Positions 23,175 through 33,387 of a stretch of DNA of 64,000 nucleotides are shown here, one piece after another. Location of the stretch: the NCBI GenBank assembly GCA_047495785.1, contig JBLDXI010000032.1, positions 3,844,001 to 3,908,000 of the forward strand. Direction: 5' to 3'. The notes beneath the pieces are model-generated. The model did not search any database and had not been told where the DNA came from. It saw nothing but the letters and a program-made list of their open reading frames with translations. A program made the position numbers and the translations under genes. The DNA is from Lepidodermella squamata. Taxonomy: Eukaryota; Gastrotricha. Each line of letters opens with the position of its first letter. The first letter of the stretch is position 1.

Positions 23175-24137
23175 ATGGCAACTGAGCTATTGAACACTTT
23201 GGTCGAACTTCTTGAGTTACTGGAAGCTCGCAGCCCCGAAGCCGAAGAGTGGCCGAGCGTTAGACGGGTGGTTAATCGACTGATGGTCGAATTTCTTCGA
23301 GTGGTCGAAACCAATGCAAATTTAACCGAAAAGCTGAGAGATCTCAGCATATGCGTACATCGCCTTGAGAAACGGGAAGCGGCTCACTGGGTCGTGATTC
23401 ATGGTCTTCCCAAGGAGGCCGACGCGGCGGTTATTACCGGCAAACTGGGCGAACTACTTGGGGACATTCCCTACGACAGCTTCGAAAAGCTTGGCGAGTC
23501 TACCTGGCGGGTAAGTTTTCAAGCCGAATCAACGGCGCAGCTGGTCTTGGCACAAGTCGCTCGTGATTGGCCGAAGCCAATTAAAGCGAGCCGGTACTTG
23601 AGCTTCCACACTCGAGAATACATGGAAGGAGCCCGCAAGTACGTCGACGAGCGCCCGGGCCAGGAACTCACGGCTCGTGGAAACAGCGCCTTTGACAAGG
23701 AAGGAAAACGGGTTGCGTACTTCAACTCAGCTAAAGGTGGAATGGTCCAGATCAAGCGCCCTGCAAACGATGAAAATGTCACCAAACGACGTGGCAGTAC
23801 GTTCGGCGGGGCCGGAGGTGTCGACAAGCCGGATGGCGAGAACCAGGCCAAAACTGATGACCTGGGAAAAAACCAGGCCAAGACAGAAAAACAACAAAAA
23901 CAACACCTGGCTCAGTCAGCATCACGTGGCAAGCGTGGCGCGTGCTTCAACTGTGGCGAAGATGGTCACTGGCGTGACAGCTGTCCGAAACCACGTGACC
24001 AGACAAACACGAACAGACTGGCGCGCAATGGTGTTACCGGCAAATACGGCTTCAACCCAAATTTGTTGAAAAAATCTGCTTACAAGCAGTTTTCAAGAGG
24101 AAAACGAACACAATCCGCCGTTTCCGAAAAACCTTAA
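23175..24137 (+). CDS. Non-LTR element ORF1 protein with CCHC zinc knuckle
   Basis: An intact frame of 320 residues from ATG 23175 (MATELLNTL). The N-terminal 60 residues are Leu/Glu-rich and likely coiled coil. The middle (HWVVIHGLPKEADAAVI to about residue 150) resembles an RRM-like fold of ORF1 proteins. Then come basic, Gln/Lys-rich linkers including two near-identical NQAKT repeats, and one CCHC knuckle, CFNCGEDGHWRDSC. Such proteins coat the element RNA. The tail is basic. The frame has no stop, so it could still be made. Confidence 0.8.
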   Translation: MATELLNTLVELLELLEARSPEAEEWPSVRRVVNRLMVEFLRVVETNANLTEKLRDLSICVHRLEKREAAHWVVIHGLPKEADAAVITGKLGELLGDIPYDSFEKLGESTWRVSFQAESTAQLVLAQVARDWPKPIKASRYLSFHTREYMEGARKYVDERPGQELTARGNSAFDKEGKRVAYFNSAKGGMVQIKRPANDENVTKRRGSTFGGAGGVDKPDGENQAKTDDLGKNQAKTEKQQKQHLAQSASRGKRGACFNCGEDGHWRDSCPKPRDQTNTNRLARNGVTGKYGFNPNLLKKSAYKQFSRGKRTQSAVSEKP

Positions 24138-24163
24138 TAAAAGTTACCAAGGCGGTTACGACA

Positions 24164-25552
24164 GTGACAACTAATCGCCATAACAAATTCAAATTGTTGG
24201 TTAATGAAAACAGTGACTCAAACAATGACAAGGATGGACGATCAGAGGAGGACGAGGGAAAGGTAAGTGAACAGCCTGCTAAAAGACGTCGCGCAAAAAT
24301 AACCTTAAGTACCCACCAAGCATTCGAGCTTTTTAGAACTATTCTATTTGCTACTCTGAACATTAGAACTGAAAAAGACAAAATCTGGGAAATGGACGAT
24401 GAATTTTCTAGATATCATGTCGTAGCTATTCAAGAACATCGTTTGAAGGGCAGAGGCACTAAACGACTGAGCGGCGGTACTTTGTACTACTGTGGTGTAG
24501 AAGAGGGTTCCAGAGCAAGATCTGGCACTGGGCTCTTTGTTCGAAATTGTAAATTTTTGAAAGTTGCGTCGGTAAATTTTGTAAATGACAGGTTATTGAT
24601 GTCAGTTAGGTTAAAAATTTATAGGGAGACTTTCAGTGTCATAGTGATCTACGCACCTGCTGAAAATGATGTTAAAATACTCGATAAATTTCTAAGCGAA
24701 TTGCAAACTGAATACAACAGGCTATTAACCAAAAGTGGTAAAATTGTGATAATGGGTGATTTTAACGGTCAGGTCAATAGTCAAATAAATTCTAAAATTG
24801 TTGGCGAACATGCAAACAAGTCGGGCAACCCAAAAGGAAACTGCTGGGTTGATTTTGCTGCGAAAGCTGGCAGCTGTTTCGGTGCCCTCAACAAACTGTT
24901 CTGCAATAGGAAACATATCAGCCTTGCAACAAAATTGAAAGTCTTAAAATGTGTCGTAATACCTACCGTCACCTACGCCTGTGAAACATGGAATTTAACT
25001 ACCCAACAGGAAATTAGACTGAATGCTATATTCACGCGTTGGCTAAGGACGATCCTCGGATTGTTCTTGACAGACTATATTCCGAATATTGATATTAGGC
25101 TTATCTGTGACGTCATGGAACTGAGTCGCACGATAGAGAAACTAAGGTTGAAATACTTAGGACATATTATCCGTCAGGACGAATATGACACTGAAAGTCT
25201 TGTGTACAAAATTTATTACTGGAAAGCGGTCGACCCAAGCTGGTTCTTCCCACGGGGAAGACCGCCAACCAGGTGGGTAAATTGTGTTGGACGAAGTTTG
25301 ATAAAAATTGGTATTGCAGAGCACCGCATCATAAGGATACAAAACCCAAATGAACCGAAAAAACGGGGAAGGCCCAGGAAATCGACCTTAAACTTGCGAC
25401 GCACCAAAATCAAAATAATAGCTGATTGGGAATTAGCTGAAATCACAGCTAGAAATCGAGATGAATGGCAGATGGCTTGCCTAACTATAGAAAATTATGA
25501 ATTTTATAATAAAAGCAGGCTGTTCGCGACTGATCCCTCGGACTCGAGCTGA
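24164..25552 (+). pseudogene. Non-LTR element ORF2, endonuclease fused to post-RT segment
   Basis: The frame is open for 462 codons from a GTG. The first internal ATG (24392) lies after the first endonuclease motif, so initiation is unclear. Endonuclease motifs seen: ATLNIRT, VVAIQEHRL, SGTGLF, VIVIYAPAEND, IMGDFNGQV. After about 24,850 it jumps to AAKAGSCFGALNKLF and VVIPTVTYACETW, the region after the RT palm, and ends with a basic GRPRKS-type tail. The RT fingers and palm, including the catalytic YADD box, and the last endonuclease motif (S-D-H) are missing. The join keeps the frame. It cannot encode an active reverse transcriptase. Confidence 0.8.
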
Positions 25553-25690
25553 TCGCCCGTCGCCGTCCCCAAAACCCGCACGGGTATTTTGGAATTTGTT
25601 GTACTCTTGTTACACTTTTTTAATTCCACTGGAGGACGTAAAATAAATAATTTCATTTGTGGTCATTTGTGGTCAAATTTAATAAAGTTT

Positions 25691-26384
25691 CTATTTGTTT
25701 TATAACTTTGTCATGAAGTTTTCCGGATGCAAGTTTACCTGCAAGTTTACCAACGTGCACTAAGCCAATAAATTAATCGTTTACAATTTACAATTACCCA
25801 CCCGCTTCTAAATAGGTAATTCCAAGCCGGACCTAACCTAGCTTGTTTCTTATTAAAAGGGTAAAAAAGGGTAAAAATTTGCGAATTGGAAGTGAAGGCG
25901 AAGCAGTAATGGCCAATAACTATAGTTCGGGTCCGACAGCACACCAGGCGGTAACCGCAAAGTGATCTTTCGTCGGGAGGCCCAAAATGTCCCGCCAAAC
26001 TTTCTCGATCAGAACGTGGTGCAGGAGGAACTTCAGCCCTTCCCGAGGGCACTTACGTGTGTTACAGAATTAGTAAAAAGATATTAGCCAGAGGTGGCAT
26101 TCGGGTAACATTCCTCGAGGCCGCGCTGGATAGGCGACTGGCCGCCGACGCTCTTCGGTGGCAAAGCGAGGGTCCATAGATCCATGCTCTATTACGAGAT
26201 TTTCCCGAATGAAACTCCCTAAGCCTCGGCGAACGATACGTCGAGTCTCCACCAAAAGGCAGTTGAAGGGATGGTAGGTCACCCTGACCTGGTTCGGGGA
26301 ACAGCAGCAATTAGACTGAATATTAACACACACACAGAATGATTTATTACAATTTTTCTCTGCTTTTACATCCATCAAGGCGAC
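25691..26384. other. No intact gene; GC-rich transposon-like DNA from ~25,900
   Basis: The composition shifts to GC-rich before the Ty3/gypsy coding fragment, so part of this may be element-derived, but no domain could be named. Confidence 0.4.
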
Positions 26385-28095
26385 TGCCGCGCAATGCCGC
26401 CGCCTGCTGACTCCGGCCGAACGCAATTACAGCTCGCTGGACAAGGAGTGCCTTGCGATAGTCTTCGGCTGCGAAAAGAAAAGAGATGTTGCTCGGGCAG
26501 CCATTTGTCATTGAGACCGACTGCCGAGCACTCCTGTGGCTTAATTCGATGAAGACTCCCTCCAAGCGCCTCTTTGGATACATTGAAAAGCTGTCGGGGC
26601 TGGACTTTACTATCGTCCACCGACCGGGTCGTCTCAATTATGCTGATGGCCTATCGCGCAAGATGCCTGATGACGAGTCGCCGCACGCGCCGGCTGTTTT
26701 ACACCTCTCCGCCGCTGTGCTTCAACATCCTTGGTGATGTCATTCCGCCTTTGAAGTGCGACCGTCACCCGCGCCTGTGCTGATTACGCCTCGCTGCCGT
26801 TGCCTTCCCACACCTACGCCTCGCTGGCAGTCGCCGACTCGCTCCGCCTCGTGCCAGCCGACCTCCGTCGCGCTCAGCTCAGCGATCCTAACTACGGCCC
26901 GGTCATCCGCCACCACGAAAACTCGCGCGAACACCCGCTCGATTTGTCTGCCCTCTCGTGGCAGGGAAAGGTACTAGCCAAGCAACTACACGACGTGTCA
27001 ACTGACGACTTTGGCGTTTTTTACATCACCGTTCGGGATCGTGACCTGCCGCGGTTATGCGTCATCTGCCCGTCCGCACTACAACCGGACGTTCTCGCCG
27101 CCGTTCATAACTGTCCGACTGTCGCGCACTGTGGCCGAAACAAGACCCTGGCACGGTGTCGCGACTACTTCTACTTCGTCGGCCGATTTTCGGCTGTTCG
27201 CGACTATTGCCGCCGTTGCCTCATCTGCGCGAGGCGCAAAGCCTCCAACCAGCCATCAACGCAGCCGTTGCGCCCCATCCGTGGTCCCAACGAGCCGTGG
27301 TCGTTGATGGCTATCGAGCTGGTTGGCCCGCTACCGCCCTCGTCGCAGAACCATCGCTGGATTTTGACGGTAATAGACGCGTTTACGAAATTTGCCTTCG
27401 CCGTCCCGCTACGCTCGACTAAGGCGCCTACTATTATCGACGCGCTCGTGCGAATCTTCCACGAGTTCGAGTTGCCGGATGAACTGCTGTCAGACCAGGG
27501 CACAAACGTCGACGGGGCTATGATGCGCGCCTTCTGCGCTGCCCTCGGCATCCGAAAACGCCGCACCACCGCCTACAACCCGCGGGGCAATTCCGTTTTA
27601 GAACGCGCCCATCGTACGATCGCCGACATGCTGCACGCAGTCGTTGCGGAGACAGGCCGCTCGTGGCACCTGTGCATCCCTCAGGTCATGCGCGCCTACC
27701 GCACGGCTCAGCACGAAGCCACCGGCGTTTCCCCGCACGAGGCCGTGTTCGCCATGCCGCCCAAGACCACCCTCAGATTCATGGCTGGCCCGCATGCCGG
27801 CGTAGCTCGCCCCGACGGCAACGTGGCAATGCAAGCCGAGGTCCGATCAAAGCGCCTGCACGAACTCCACCGCGTCGTGCGCTTAGGAATTGACGCGGCT
27901 CAAGAACGACGCCGCCGCATCAACGAAGCCCGCGCCAACCATCACACATTCGCGCCTGGCGACTATTACGTCGGCGTGGAACGCATTGACCAATTCCGCG
28001 CCAAGCTCGACCCGCGCTACGACGGGCCTTACGCAGTCATTTGGTATGACGCGGCGAAGAACGTCTACGGCATCGCCGACCCCGTAGGGCTGTGA
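26385..28095 (+). mobile_element. Ty3/gypsy Pol fragment: RNase H and integrase
   Basis: RNase H pieces start with AERNYSSLDKECLAIVFGCE (about 26,418-26,477). A frame change near 26,485 is followed by QPFVIETDCRALLWL and VHRPGRLNYADGLSR. Another frame change near 26,740-26,800 leads to the integrase frame. Upstream protease and RT are absent and no LTR is apparent, so it is a truncated copy. GC-rich codon use differs from host genes. Confidence 0.85.
26800..28095 (+). pseudogene. Ty3/gypsy integrase frame
   Basis: An open frame of 431 codons. In order: a linker (LRLVPADLRRAQLSDPNYGP), an H2C2 zinc-binding domain (HNCPTVAHCGRNKT then CRRCLICARRK), and a DDE core. In the core the first catalytic position reads AIELVGPLP, with Glu where the family has Asp; the second is SDQGTN and the third is NSVLERAHRT. 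The C-terminal domain ends RYDGPYAVIWYD. The Asp-to-Glu change at a metal-binding position would be expected to impair activity. It is listed as a pseudogene because it is cut from the rest of Pol and carries that change. Confidence 0.8.
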
Positions 28096-28227
28096 TTTGT
28101 ACTAATTTCTTGAACGATTTGAGAGTTGAAGAAGTAGTTGAGGTCAACTGGTCAATAATACGTCGAGGACGTGGTGTTCACCTCAAAAATGATCATCAAA
28201 CAGTAATCTGCTGATATCCAAACGACA

Positions 28228-28520
28228 GAAGCTGGTCGCTATTCTCTTGGACTTGAAGGCTGCGTTTGATGTTATTATATGGCACGACGGCCTGCGACTA
28301 AAACTAGTAGTAGTCAAGTGCAAAAGGGACATTTTTGCGGCGTCCCGCAGAGGTCGCCCTTATCCTTTACTGTTTATTTTTATGCCATGGATATCCAGCC
28401 AAAAGGCTCCTCGCCGCAAGATGCTACCAGGACTGTCGCGAAAGGCACCTTCGCCGACCGACGACTCCCTAATCTAGGTCTTCGGCTACTCGATCGCAGC
28501 CAGCGTCGTGATGCTTAGAA
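28228..28520 (+). mobile_element. Non-LTR reverse transcriptase scrap
   Basis: LVAILLDLKAAFDV at about 28,231-28,275 matches RT motif A (F-L-D-L-x-K-A-F-D), and GVPQRSPLSFTVYFYAMDI at about 28,336-28,395, in another frame, matches motif B (G-V-x-Q-G-x-P-L-S). The sequence between them is much shorter than in a real RT, so it is an internally deleted, frameshifted fossil. Confidence 0.65.
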
Positions 28521-29314
28521 AACGCCTAAGCTCAATCGAAGTGTGGTGTAGCCAGTGATGCCGATTTGCTTTGATTTGATTTAGCTTTTAGTCAAAGCTA
28601 AGCAAAACACTTTGCTTTTTTCAGATTTTTTTTGTCTTATTGGAGCATCTCGCGCCCTAAATTCGGCCACTTGTTGGGTTTTTCCTACTTTTCCATGAGA
28701 CGAGGGATCACATGCTTCTAGCATGAAATCAAGAAACTAATCATTGGCTCAACAAAATGCAAATTTCTTGAGTTGCGTGCAAAAAAACTGCTGCAGCACA
28801 TGCATCACGATGGCCGAGGTCGCAGCGGCCGAATTTGGGATTTCTGCTCTGAAGTTTTAACATTTCTGATTTTCAGTTTCTGAACGTTAAAGACAGACAT
28901 AAAGAAACGTGATGACGCTTGGTTCAAGTTCAAGTTTTTTAAAATTGACATTGAACGCTAAAATCGAATGAACCCAGCCAGGAACATATGCATCTTCGGG
29001 AACCCTCTTGATGCTGAGACGGAGAATCACGGTGCACGCGCCATGGAGCGGCAAGGGTTCCGGCTGAATTCCATGGAACAATCTATCATGTTCTAACCGG
29101 GAGTCTGCTGCCGCTGCCGGCAAGACAGCCCTCAGTCATGTGACATAGATACGTCTCATGCCCTCAGTCGGTTTTGAGTTCTGAAAGCAGCTGAAAGCCT
29201 ATTAGCCCAAGTATCTGCGAGCATAGGTAAGGCATTGAGGATTAGCTTTTATTTTCTGAAACAGTAACATGAAATAAGGCTTCTGGTGGTTGAAGTCTAT
29301 ATAGGTATTAGTGC
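28521..29314. other. No gene seen
   Basis: Noncoding DNA between the RT scrap and the 3' end of the first channel gene. Confidence 0.5.
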
Positions 29315-30649
29315 CTATTTGTTATAGACCATTAAATAAAAATAAGCGATATCGGAAATAACGACTGTTGTTCCGCAAAAAAATGCAACGACTAAGTCCC
29401 AGAGTCTAACTAAGGCAAAGTCCCATGATATTGCGAGTCTTTTCACTTGTATGATGACTCGTTTTTCGGTTAGCGTTTTAGCAACTTGGCATGCAACAAG
29501 CATGTAGATCGTTATGAGAAGGCCGACAATAAATTTCGTCACAACCATGAATACAAGATAAACTGGTTCAGCAGTCATTGGAATCAGCTGGTAGATGAAT
29601 TCCAGGGTCACGGCATATGCCAGAACGACAGCCATACCTATAAAGACGTAGAGAAACTAAATGAATAAATAATTAAATATATAAAGATATATACTCAAAT
29701 TCGGCCTATCTAAGCTGCCAGGATCAACAAAGAGGGCTATGAGCTGAACGAGAAATAGCGCCATTGTCGGTAAAAATATGTTGCAAACATAGAAATTTGG
29801 TTTCCTTTGAAATATCGTCGTGAAATAGATTCGGCTGTAGGAAACTTTGGTTCCACTTGGTTGCACATGAGAAGATCTAACCTTGAGACTAACCAAACGC
29901 CAAACCTCGACGTCCTTCAAAAAGTTGTTACCATCACGAGTTGCATCGATTTGAAACGTGTCAGCATAATAGTTGACCATCGAATCGTCAGAATCAAACG
30001 ACAGCGAGCAGTTAAGGCTGTCGAAAGGGAAGTGGCGGAATTGGAACCACTTGCAAGAAGAGTCGAAGCGTTGAAATTGCAGCCAAAAGCCTGGCATGAA
30101 AAGTAATAAATCAATAGTAATGTAATTTAATAAATTGTTTATACCTGACATAACGAAAGGGTAGACCCAGACAGGTATTGCTGCTAGCTCATCACTTGTT
30201 GGGCGGGCCCTATCGTACGGATTGATTTGGACTAATGAGGGGCGCCATACGTTGGACGCAGTCGCTGTGAAATGAAGTTCGGAGTGATTGCAAACTACTC
30301 TGTCGTCATCGCGTATTAGAAGTTGCTCGCATGTGATTGAGGGACAAGGAAAGTCCCAATAATATCGCATTTCCGCGGTAACCGACAAACGCCGTTCGAC
30401 ATCGCTGATTTCGATAAAGTTGTACAGCAAAACTTGAACCGTGACGTTAAGTAGAGCGTCATTTCCGATCAATTTATTGTAACGCAACGTTTCTATCGGA
30501 AGGTAACTTGAACTTGCTGCTGGGCATAAATCGTAGAAGCTGCTGCTTAATCTTTCAATGAAGCTTGTGGCATTGTCTGATCTGGCCACGTCGAGAGAAA
30601 TAAAAGTGAACGCCGAAATTGCTAAAAAATACACCGAGATTTGAGTCAT
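29315..30649 (-). CDS. Cys-loop ligand-gated ion channel subunit (nicotinic-receptor-like), copy 1
   Basis: Exons 30649-30145, 30090-29695 and 29637-29315, with introns of 54 and 57 bp, give 407 residues. The product should be a plasma-membrane subunit of a pentameric channel. A signal peptide (MTQISVYFLAISAFTFISL) precedes an extracellular domain with VWRPSLVQINPYD (equivalent to the W-x-P-D loop) and a Cys loop CKWFQFRHFPFDSLNC. M1 starts after RRKPNFYVCNIFLPT. M2 lies in DRPNLSMAVVLAYAVTLEF, M3 follows TAEPVYLVFMVVTKF, and M4 is at the C-terminus (VVISDIAYFYLM). The M3-M4 loop is short. Ligand and ion selectivity cannot be read. The Cys loop has 14 residues between cysteines instead of the usual 13. 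Tandem paralogue of the gene at 31.8-33.1 kb. Confidence 0.9.
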
Positions 30650-31818
30650 TTCAACTGGAATAGGAAGTGAGTGTTATTACATGTAAAGGCGATACCTGCC
30701 AGGCGTGATTCTTTTATCAACATTCAGCCAGCTTTAGCGGTGGGTAAAAATCGATCGATTGCAGGGATGAGTGATTTGAATTTTGTTTGATCTGTGTTTG
30801 CATGGGATGGTACAGCACCTTACCCCAACGCTGTATTTCTCTTTGGATTTAATTTTTGACAATGCGTTCTATCGATTATTTTTCCTTCGAATGTTTGCAT
30901 ATGTCGTACCGTTTTAGGCGATCCTCCCAAAAGGCAATTGGGATAATCCATGAGGCAATAGGCCCAAGATGGAGATATAAGATATCGCTAAGGACAATAA
31001 TTGACAGTATCTAGAAACACCGAATATTTTTCCTCCTGTAGCCTAAAAAGGTTGCTCGCTGATTAAATTTCTAACTCAGTGGGTTGATAGAGATATAATA
31101 AAGCTTTCGCGAAGTTCAAGCGCCAAAAACCGACTAATAGATCATAATTGGCAGCAGGAACTTTTGCTGAACCTTCAAGGTTCAAGATAATGATCCTAGT
31201 TCCGACTGATTAATTTCGTCATCTGAAGCAATTGATCAGTCAAAAAAGTAAACCCAACCCCCTATAGTTCACATCAATCCAATCTCATGGAGCTTGAAAG
31301 AGTCTCTAGGATCAACTTCTGTGGAAAAAAGGAATCTGAAAATTCAAGCAAGGGGAACCACATACTAGAACTGGGGAACCAGAAATGAAACTGCTAGGGT
31401 TGACATCCTTTAAGAATATTTAAATTAGAGTATTATTTGAAATTACCAGCCATTAATGCCAAAAATGACAGTAAGTTGAGAATAAATTGAAAGTACCACG
31501 ATTATCTGTCATCGATGTATCGTTTTAGGAAATAATTATTTTGGGAATTAATAATTTGCTTAAAAAGTGGATTTTTAGAGCAATTGCAATTGCCAATTGG
31601 GGCGGATTGCTCATAACGGTACGACACATATTAGGCTGTATGGGAACAATTTATTAAAAACAATCACGCCTCATTAATTACAGTTTAAAGTAATTTTTTA
31701 TTGGATCAATTATAAGTATTTGACCATTTTCAATAAAAAACAACAGCTTTAAGAATACGCTCAAATCTCGTGCGATAACATCCTTGAGAGAAATAACGTT
31801 ATTCCCTTCAAGATCTCA
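30650..31818. other. Intergenic, no gene seen
   Basis: AT-rich DNA between the two channel genes. It should hold the promoter of copy 1 and the 3' UTR of copy 2. No motif stands out. Confidence 0.5.
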
Positions 31819-33057
31819 TCAATTTACTGACGTAGTTCCTGAAGTCATAAGGCAAATATAAACAATGTCAGAGACTAATACAGTGATTCCACAGAACAAG
31901 GCGACCAACAAGTCCAGCAATTTAGGCATCGGCAATTCCCAATAGAATGAAATACAACTAAAAACGATTCTGACTTGATTGTCGTAAAATTTTGCAAGTT
32001 GACAAGCAAATATTGTGTATACGGTTATAACCGCTCCGCAGACGAATTTCGTCACCACCATGTAGACCACATAAACAGGCTCGGCCGTCATCGGGATCGA
32101 ATCGTAAATCATGGATAATATTACAGAGTAGGCTAACAATACGGTCATGCTCAAATTCGGCCGATCCAAACTGTCTGCACCCACTAGAAGAGCTGCGAGT
32201 TGAATGACGAACAGCGAAATTGTCGGTAGGAAGATGTTGCAGATGTAAAAGTCGGGTTTACGGCGATAATGCATAGTAAGAAGTATCCGGCTAACAAATT
32301 TCCCACTACCCGACGGGCTCTCGATGCCACTCTCTGCCGTAGTAAGCTTCATCAAAGACCAAACTTCGATATCTTTGATGTAATTATTTCCTGCCCGGCC
32401 TATATCAATTTTGAACTGATCAAGTTTATAAACTACCATGTTGTCTTCAGCTTCAAACGCAATAGAGCAAACAAGGTGGTCAAACGGGAATCTGCTGTAT
32501 TCGAAGCCTTTGCAAATAGAGTCGAATCTATCGAAGTAAAAAAATGTCGCTCGAAGGTGTAGCGGATCCACCCAAATCGGCATAGAAATCAACTCGTCAC
32601 CGGTGAGACGCGATCTTTCGTAAGCATTAATATGAACAAGATAAGGTGTCCAAATTTCAGCGGGAGAAGCGGTAAAATGGAAAGATGGCCCATTGCAGAG
32701 AAGGCGATCGGTCCCTGGCAATAACTCGTCGCAAGTGAATTCCTGGCATGGGTAATTCCATGAGTATTCAATAACGGCTATAACTGAAATCCGCCTGTCA
32801 ACATCGCTGATCTCGACGAAACGGTAGAGCAGCCCTGATACGTTTACGCTGAGAGACGTGTTGAAGCCTTGAAGGCGGTTGAAATGAGATGTCTCGATAG
32901 GGAGATACTTCGAACTCGCTGCTGGGCACAATTCGAAAAATTTCGTTTGCAACCTTTGAAATACTGTCTTATTGTTGTCAGTTGAGCGATCATCGATCTG
33001 TGCTGAAGTAAAAGCTGTCGTGAAGAAAACAGTGTAGATGATGTACGTCAAACGCAT
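31819..33057 (-). CDS. Cys-loop ligand-gated ion channel subunit (nicotinic-receptor-like), copy 2, intronless
   Basis: A single open frame, 412 residues from ATG 33057 (the frame runs back to 33153, but this start gives a signal peptide, MRLTYIIYTVFFTTAFTSA). Same architecture as copy 1: IWTPYLVHINAYER, Cys loop CKGFEYSRFPFDHLVC (again 14 residues inside), RRKPDFYICNIFLPT before M1, DRPNLSMTVLLAYS in M2, TAEPVYVVYMVVTKF in M3, and a short M3-M4 loop. Both intron positions of copy 1 fall inside uninterrupted codons here. It is close enough to copy 1 to align without gaps over long stretches. It starts 331 bp beyond the stop of the first prolyl hydroxylase gene, same strand. Confidence 0.9.
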   Translation of the reverse strand: MRLTYIIYTVFFTTAFTSAQIDDRSTDNNKTVFQRLQTKFFELCPAASSKYLPIETSHFNRLQGFNTSLSVNVSGLLYRFVEISDVDRRISVIAVIEYSWNYPCQEFTCDELLPGTDRLLCNGPSFHFTASPAEIWTPYLVHINAYERSRLTGDELISMPIWVDPLHLRATFFYFDRFDSICKGFEYSRFPFDHLVCSIAFEAEDNMVVYKLDQFKIDIGRAGNNYIKDIEVWSLMKLTTAESGIESPSGSGKFVSRILLTMHYRRKPDFYICNIFLPTISLFVIQLAALLVGADSLDRPNLSMTVLLAYSVILSMIYDSIPMTAEPVYVVYMVVTKFVCGAVITVYTIFACQLAKFYDNQVRIVFSCISFYWELPMPKLLDLLVALFCGITVLVSDIVYICLMTSGTTSVN

Positions 33058-33387
33058 TTTGCAGTTCAATTTAAAAAATAATAAGGAGGATGCTCTTCGT
33101 CTGCCCACAAGCATTTCGCATCTCTGTATTTCAAAACGTATGAGGCATACCATCGTTCATTTTTACTTCCGCTCATTTGTTTACCGATGATTGTTTGACA
33201 TTCAACGCAATAATGTGAAATGTTTTATCGGTTTGACGTCAGAGAGTCGATTATACTATATGATACGCTGGGAGTGATATTTCTCGACCGAGCTTTATTG
33301 GGAACGTGACATTCGATTGATCGCCTCCAAAAATAATTCAAAAATCATCACAAATAAATAGTATTTCATGTGCGTTTCATCGTAGAT

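Larger units (their letters stand above)
23101..25690 (+). mobile_element. Non-LTR retrotransposon, RT core deleted
   Basis: An ORF1 with a CCHC knuckle (23175-24137) is followed 27 bp later by an ORF2 frame (24164-25552). ORF2 begins as an AP-type endonuclease but joins, in frame, to the region downstream of the reverse transcriptase core. AATAAA at 25681-25686 may mark the 3' end. Borders and target-site duplication were not found. Both frames are open, so the copy is either young or kept as a non-autonomous element. A fragment of the same family lies at 4.3 kb. Confidence 0.85.

Noticed and set aside
31819-33057. Intronless channel gene as a dead retrocopy
   Set aside because: The frame is intact with signal peptide, Cys loop and four membrane segments, and it sits in tandem beside its relative, so it is better treated as a working gene.
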